DNA from: Lineus longissimus
Taxonomy: Eukaryota; Nemertea; Pilidiophora; Heteronemertea; Lineidae
Assembly (NCBI RefSeq): GCF_910592395.1
Contig: NC_088320.1
Span: 5,022,001 to 5,086,000 of the forward strand
DNA: 64,000 nucleotides
Direction: 5' to 3'
Positions within the stretch are counted from its first letter, which is position 1; the number at the start of each line of letters is the position of its first letter. The notes under the pieces are model-generated. The model was not told where the DNA came from. It saw only the letters and a program-made list of their open reading frames with translations, and ran no database searches. Positions 58,266 to 64,000 of the stretch are shown piece after piece. The translations under genes and the position numbers were made by a program.

Positions 58266-58799
58266 GTGTACATGAGTGTTTTGAAGGAAACCTTTATATG
58301 GCGTAATTTTAACATTGCATGCACAATGTACACGTAAATTACATGCAATATGTACACGAAGAGCTCAGAATTGAAGCACCGCGGCTCTTCTCATTGGCGT
58401 TTCGTCTCAACAACACAAAAACACACATTCATAAAAAATATCCGATGAAGACAATGAAACAGATGACCTGTATCCCACGGGGATCATCGCAATATCAAAT
58501 GCTTCCATCATGACGAAAGCGGAAATTTGTCTAATGTAACCCCTAGCGATTGGCACATTGCTATCACGATTCCGCAGAATCATAATCAGGTCCCTTTGAT
58601 TGGACAGGAGTGCAGGAAATTCAACCTCTAAGTGTGGAACATTAATAAACGGCCATAACCCCTGATTGGACAATAAGCAGAATATTCATGAAAAAAGTAA
58701 ACGATGGAAGACTTGGTTTCCGATCCAAAAAACCAAAGGTATTAAACACTCTAAAACACATTGGTTACATTCATTTTTGTTCCATTTTTATGATTGAGT

Positions 58800-59005
58800 A
58801 CCAATGTACAAGTCGCCTTGTTTTGGTCATATCGCGTGCTGTCCATTGTTTGATCAAACCCGCCCATTGTCCGAGAACTGATACCTCATTGTAATGCTCG
58901 ACGATCTATTCATGGATTTGGGTCACGGAACAATAGGCCCAATCTTGGGAGGACCTCAATTGTTCGAATTTGGTTCTCAGGGGCCTGTAAACGTAATGTT
59001 CTAAA
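58800..59005 (-). repeat. Dispersed repeat copy 2 (inverted)
   Basis: The reverse complement of this stretch matches 45220-45405. Shared blocks include ACATTACGTTTACAGGCCCC, AATTCGAACAATT, CTCGGACAATGGGCGGGTT and CGCGATATGACCAA. Confidence 0.75.
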
Positions 59006-60129
59006 TGTCCTTAATAGATTAAATCACGAACATTTTGGTGAATGGGTACATTTAAATTTTTGATTGTCAAAGTGAGGAATTAATTCCAATACTTGAATAT
59101 TCGGTCGCCTCCGAGATGTTACCGCAAATGCTGACGGGGCTGTCCTTTGCGTTTAAATGGGGTCGGTCTAGCCTTAGCAAGCAAGGGCAAATAAGAGTAC
59201 TAATCTATCGTGGAGACGGGCCCTTGTATTGGCAAGCAAGTATGATATACCGGTACCTTGTACTTGATGAGTACACACAATGAAGTTACGCATACGTACG
59301 TCATATGGTAACGGGGTATAGACGCGGTAGGTTTTTGGCAATTTCCCATTCCATGCTGCGAAAAATGACCATAACTCAAAAAGCTCAATGAATTAATCAA
59401 GAAATGTCAACAGAACGTGTTCCCGAGGTAAACTTTCCAGAAAGAAACTATCAGAATCTCGGCAGGTGTTAATCTAATCTTGAAATGACCGATGAGGGTT
59501 GATGAAGATGGAGAAAAGGTGCGTTTGACACCTCTTATATCATGGTGATGAGGTTAGTCAAAAGTAGTGGTTGGAGAGTAAACGAGCTTTAAAGTTGAAA
59601 TGTGATTCGAAGGGCGTTGCCTTTGACATTTTCTCACCAACAACCAAACATGATTTGTTGCCCTTTCTGCTGGAGACCTTTGTTTGTAAAACAAAAGCTG
59701 CCGACTATACTCGAGCCTTCTTTTGGAGGCAACTGTTTAACAGAACGATCTAAAATTCGAATTCGAGTTCGAACAAACTTGACATTTGCACAAACACACC
59801 TGGGCTGACTATGCTAGTAATGTAATAGTTGGAGCAAAAAGCAGGGCAGAATTACCAATACCCAGGTTTTTTCTTTTTGAAATATTAAAAACGTTGGAAT
59901 AAAAATAATAATCGCTTTGAAATGTTATCCATAACAGCATTATTAGTACTGTTTTCCATTACGTTACGGAACACTTGTGGGCTCAACTTGATATTCAACA
60001 TGTTTAATGCCACAAGACGTTTGACTAAAGGATCATAACATTGTAACCAAATATCGATTTTCGTTTAAGCTATTGGTTTTGAGACGTGATACTGCTACAG
60101 TCCGCCATAGGGAGTTGAACGCAGGACAT
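59006..60129. other. Intergenic or intronic, no gene recognised
   Basis: No protein-like exon or RNA gene was found on either strand. Confidence 0.45.
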
Positions 60130-60566
60130 GGTGATTTAGCAGAAGCTGTAGAAACTGCGGAATCTGCGGAAACGGGGTGCAAACCGCCTGAGACAGTTTT
60201 AGAATATCGATATCAAACATACATGTGACTCGCTCTACCAAAACTAGGCGCTTGTCGCATCTGAACTCGACAGGTTGATACGGACTTGTTGTTCATTTCC
60301 CTATTGTAGACCTTTTGTGAAATCTATTACACATTGTATAATGAATATTTATAATATTCGCCATCACCACAGTCTATGCGAATAGCAGGAGAAAAACAGT
60401 GATTTGTTATGCACATTGGTTTCTTCCCGAAGTGATTAATAAATATTGAGGTTGAACTAATTAACACTGATGGAATATTACGAAATTTCTTTTGTATCTA
60501 ATAACGATATTCTCAGACTGTTTTTAGGCTAGTTCGCCCAGTTTCTGCAGATTCCGCAAAATCACC
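60130..60566. mobile_element. Inverted-repeat element, about 437 bp
   Basis: The left end GGTGATTTAGCAGAAGCTGT and on matches the reverse complement of the right end (GGTGATTTTGCGGAATCTGC and on) at 25 of the first 31 positions. The interior is non-coding and AT-rich. Superfamily not assigned. Confidence 0.55.
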
Positions 60567-62094
60567 ACGGCCGTGAAAGCATGCCTCAGAGGATTGATAC
60601 TGTCAGGGTTATGTTTATTGGTCCATTTTTAACCCGTAAACATACAGTTATGAAGACCTATCGACAGAATGATGCCACTAACTTGAAAGATTTATCATCT
60701 AAACTTCACCAAATGTATTTTGAATTAGTAGTTATGACAATAAATCAAATATACACTGACAGTGAAACACAGCAACAAATTTTCTGTCAAGAAATCATTA
60801 AAGGATCACCCAGTGCGTGTTAATTGTATATACATGTACTAAAAAGGAATATGCGCTGCCTGTGTACGGTCACATGTATTTGTTTTATCAAAACGATAAT
60901 AAGTCTGCATTAGACTGACAAATACCTTTGATTTTTTAACACATAAAATGCTCCTGTAAACGTGTACATTATTTTCTTTTAATGTCTTAAAGTGCTGTTG
61001 ACGCTGGCTCAGTTTTGAGCTCAGTATTCGTCATGTTATCACAAACCTTTGAAGTCAACTTCAACATTGTTAGTTTCTGGTGTTAGTAAAGCGAACACCC
61101 CAATGGACTACCTTTAAAAACCACCTCCTCCTTTGATGAACCTTTACTCCGCTTTCGTAGTCTCATCGTGACAAAACCGAGCTAGTTTATATCATTCAAG
61201 GGTAACATTGTTCAACTGTACTGTTAAGAGAAAAATGGCTCGTTATGTAGTAATTTTTTTGTAACATGAGACGATTTGATCGTGTAGAATACAATAGTCA
61301 AGCTTTTGCTTCCATATCACAAGGAATTGAAATTCGAAAAATAACTGTACGAAATTTCAGCGCTATTTCATTTCGATCTCCGTACTGCTTTACGTATGGA
61401 AATGTTGAACAAGTTGGTTTCGCTTGACGCGATCTTGCAGAATCTCATAGAAATGACTTTAGGATTGTAATCAGGCTACACCGGATTAGTTCTTGCCACT
61501 GGATGATCGTACTCCAGGAAATTAACCTTCTGTAATGGCAATATTTAAAGAGGCAAATCTCACGAAGAGAGAGGTCCACCGAAATGAGCGGTCAAACTGG
61601 TGTTCATGTTGCTTTCAAGGAATCAAAATTCCCTGCTCTTCAAAACGGCTGAATAAAAAATGTTCTTCACAAAAACTGTCAATTACTTATCGTTGGTTGC
61701 CATCGTTTGATAGCAGAAATTCGATTACTGGTTTTTCAAATGGCGTCTGATCTTCTGACGACCGCCATTTTGTACGCACGTGATTGACCGAGATTCAGCA
61801 AGCATGTCCAACCACAAAAGATCCAATCTCGTCTCTTTCTCGTCAATTACTGTAATCGAATTTTGCTGGTATTTCTCTGCGTCTAGTGTTACTTTTGGTC
61901 ACTTGACCAGGTGCCATCGTTATTCCTCACAATATTCTTAGTGTTTTTTTCGAAAACGCGGGGTCATTAGAATGGGAAAATTTCCAATTTTGTATCGCGA
62001 TGTAACAGTCATATAAAATTTTATCGGACAGATAGTATAGCAAAATAGTAGAGCGACTTTGATATTTGTTTTGTCGGATTGAAAAACCGAACAG
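60567..62094. other. Intergenic or intronic, no gene recognised
   Basis: Nothing beyond short unassigned open frames was seen. Confidence 0.4.
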
Positions 62095-62335
62095 TAAGTT
62101 TACAGGCCCCTCAGAACCAAATTCGAACAATTCAGGTCCTCCAAAATGGGCGTATTGTTCCGTGAGCCTAATCCCTGAATAGTCGAGCATTACAATGGGG
62201 TATCAGCTCTCGGACAATGGGCGGCCTTTTTTTCTTTCGTGACTGGACGATCAGACAACTGATTTCCTTTCCTGAGGATTATAGGACAAAATCTTGATAA
62301 TTCATACCGCTCCAAAAGGCGTCTTAGAATCTATG
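62095..62335 (+). repeat. Dispersed repeat copy 3
   Basis: It matches both parts of the copy at 45220-45610 (GTTTACAGGCCCC, CTCGGACAATGGGCGG, CGTGACTGGACGATCA, CAAAATCTTGATAATTC) but lacks about 130 bp between them. Confidence 0.75.
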
Positions 62336-63022
62336 ACGGGCCATATATTCTACGATGATTATCATCCGTCATACATTGATGACGGAAACTTTTGCTGCCC
62401 TGTCTTTTCTCCCGCTACATACCAGAGTTATTTTTGTAGCCCTGGCGAAGGCGTTCTCGCCACACGATCAACTGAATTAGATCAGGTAGGGAACGTGTCC
62501 GGTGACCAGCTAAAACAGACTTGCCTGGCTAGGATAAAGTGAAGGCAGAATTGTAGTAATGCAAAGCCTGGCTCTATTTTGAGAACAAGGCTATCTGCTA
62601 ATTGAATTCTCCTCACATTCTATTATTTGTAATTTCGATAACGGTTGATAGAATTCAAATAATCAGATCACGGATACCTTTGACTTATTTGCGGTAAAGG
62701 TTAATCTCAAAGTAAGAACAAATAGGATATCTTTGGATCTTGGCAAAGTCACGTAGGATGCACCAGGGGAATGCTTTGTCAAGTTGTGTCGGAGATGAGG
62801 TTTAGTGCCATTGCTAATATTTTTATCTGTTTGTGGTAAGGCTAATGTCAAAGTGTATAATGTGATCTTTATACTTATCTGCAGACTTAAAAGGTCAGTG
62901 TCGCAATCATGGAGTCCGGTGTAGAAGTCGAAATTGTCCCCCTGGAAAAATTGTCCGCCCCTATTGTATTCGGAAGGATTAATGGTTATGTTGCATCAAA
63001 ACTATGAGGAGAACCTAATTTT

Positions 63023-63037
63023 AATCAACAACATCAC

Positions 63038-63070
<33 letters not shown>
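63023..63070. repeat. (CAT)n microsatellite
   Basis: About a dozen nearly uninterrupted CAT units. Confidence 0.9.
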
Positions 63071-63071
<1 letters not shown>

Positions 63072-63168
63072 GCCATCAGGTTTGGCGCCGTGGCCTAGAC
63101 TTCGCCTAGCCAATGAAATCATTCAACCGATGACCCAGTTTAATCTGACCAATCTCACTGATGAGTAT

Positions 63169-63456
63169 TTAGTGAAACAATAAGCAAACCACGGTAAATA
63201 TGTTAACATCTTGTGGAGCCATTTCAGCCAATTGACAGATCTGGTAATACCTATCCGCCAGCAACATGTCCGTGGCCTTCGTCCAGCCGAGCCGTACAGT
63301 TGTCCCGACCATTTCCAGGCCAAAAATTAGGACAACGATGGTTCCGAATGTTTTTCCTTCGTGTACTTTTTCTGTTTTAATTCGGGACTTGTACTCCTCA
63401 AAGACTCGGCGTTCGGCCCATCTTTCAAATTCTTGCCACAAGTCGGACTCCTCTTA
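63169..63456 (-). other. Unidentified ORF with one hydrophobic segment
   Basis: An open frame of about 90 residues starts after an in-frame stop and a possible CACTAAG acceptor. It has a charged, helix-like N-terminus (LWQEFERWAERRVFEEYKSR) and then a hydrophobic stretch (FGTIVVLIFGLEMVG). No ATG opens it and no good donor is visible, so it may be an internal exon or not coding. A decayed relative lies at 42600-42706. I do not recognise the family. Confidence 0.3.
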
Positions 63457-64000
63457 GTGGCCGGCCGGGAATGGTGGAGGATGAAAAATAGCTATGGACT
63501 TGTGTGAACTAATTTACGAGTACACAAACGGTCATTAATTAATGACGTATGTTGAAGGTGATCTTGAACCATACAGTCAGAACACGACTGGCTTAGCATT
63601 ATATCAATATGGCCAGTCACCAACAGGAAGTTGACAGAGGAAAACCAAACTGTGGAATGGCAAGTGCAAACGTAGTCCCCTTAGGTCTGTCATGTGTGGT
63701 ATAATGGAGTTAGACTAAAATCTATTAGCAAACAAGCGCCTTATGGTGCGTGGAGTGTTACGATGGTGGAGCACCATCCACTACACGTACAGGATGTCAT
63801 TACATGTAGTTCAGGTGAAATTTTGGGCACTTAATTTTCTCAAAGAAAACATTAAGTATGCAACCGTGGCTACAGATTCAAGTATTGACAAAATCAGCTC
63901 TGAAAAAATAATGGGCGATTTATAGGTGATTAAAAGGTGATTAGGGAGTCCGAGCCGATAGTGAGAGAGACCCCTCTCGCGAATAGCTGCTTATCCCGCC

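Noticed and set aside
58380-58680. Cluster of three or four inverted CCAAT boxes considered as a promoter with an 88-residue minus-strand ORF
   Set aside because: No downstream gene, start or splice sites could be tied to it; GATTGG motifs are short enough to occur by chance.

Overview
This window is animal nuclear DNA. It has short exons joined by GT-AG introns, a few conserved metazoan genes, AATAAA sites and many small inverted-repeat elements and minisatellites. The gene content (intraflagellar transport, a BK-channel beta-subunit-like protein, recently duplicated RING/propeller genes) and very frequent palindromic octamers such as TACATGTA and TAGGCCTA suggest a marine invertebrate, for example a non-vertebrate deuterostome or a lophotrochozoan. 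The species cannot be fixed from the sequence. No bacterial genes, CRISPR array, tRNA or rRNA were seen.

Region 1 (1-10025, minus strand): seventeen exons of an IFT139 (TTC21B/TTC21A) orthologue. They give 966 N-terminal residues in one frame, and the C-terminal quarter lies outside the window. Region 2 (10026-10740): a 715 bp divergent promoter with an imperfect RFX X-box-like palindrome. Region 3 (10741-30602, plus strand): about 25 exons of a roughly 920-residue protein with seven Trp/Phe-Gly-x2-Gly-Gly-Gly-Ala-Pro motifs. A similar motif occurs in the ciliary-tip/centrosomal protein CSPP1. The gene has a pair of tandemly duplicated exons, phase-incompatible exons that imply alternative splicing, an alternative basic C-terminus, and a minisatellite that copies an exon/splice-donor junction. 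The two divergent genes therefore look like a co-regulated ciliary pair.

Region 4 (30603-35403): the 3' UTR and intergenic sequence, then a two-exon, two-membrane-span protein of the KCNMB family on the minus strand. Its stop codon coincides with the end of an inserted inverted-repeat element, and CRE-like sites lie upstream of its start. Region 5 (35404-46017): repeat-rich and gene-poor, with an inverted-repeat element, a five-copy 302 bp array inside a 'pearl'-like element, a 51 bp array, a mariner-type MITE and a decayed copy of a sequence found again near 63.3 kb.

Region 6 (46018-53721): a 3.85 kb direct tandem duplication, each copy carrying one intronless 401-residue RING-finger gene on the minus strand. 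Region 7 (53722-64000): mostly unassigned, with two candidate C-terminal exons on the minus strand, several repeats and one unidentified ORF near the right end.
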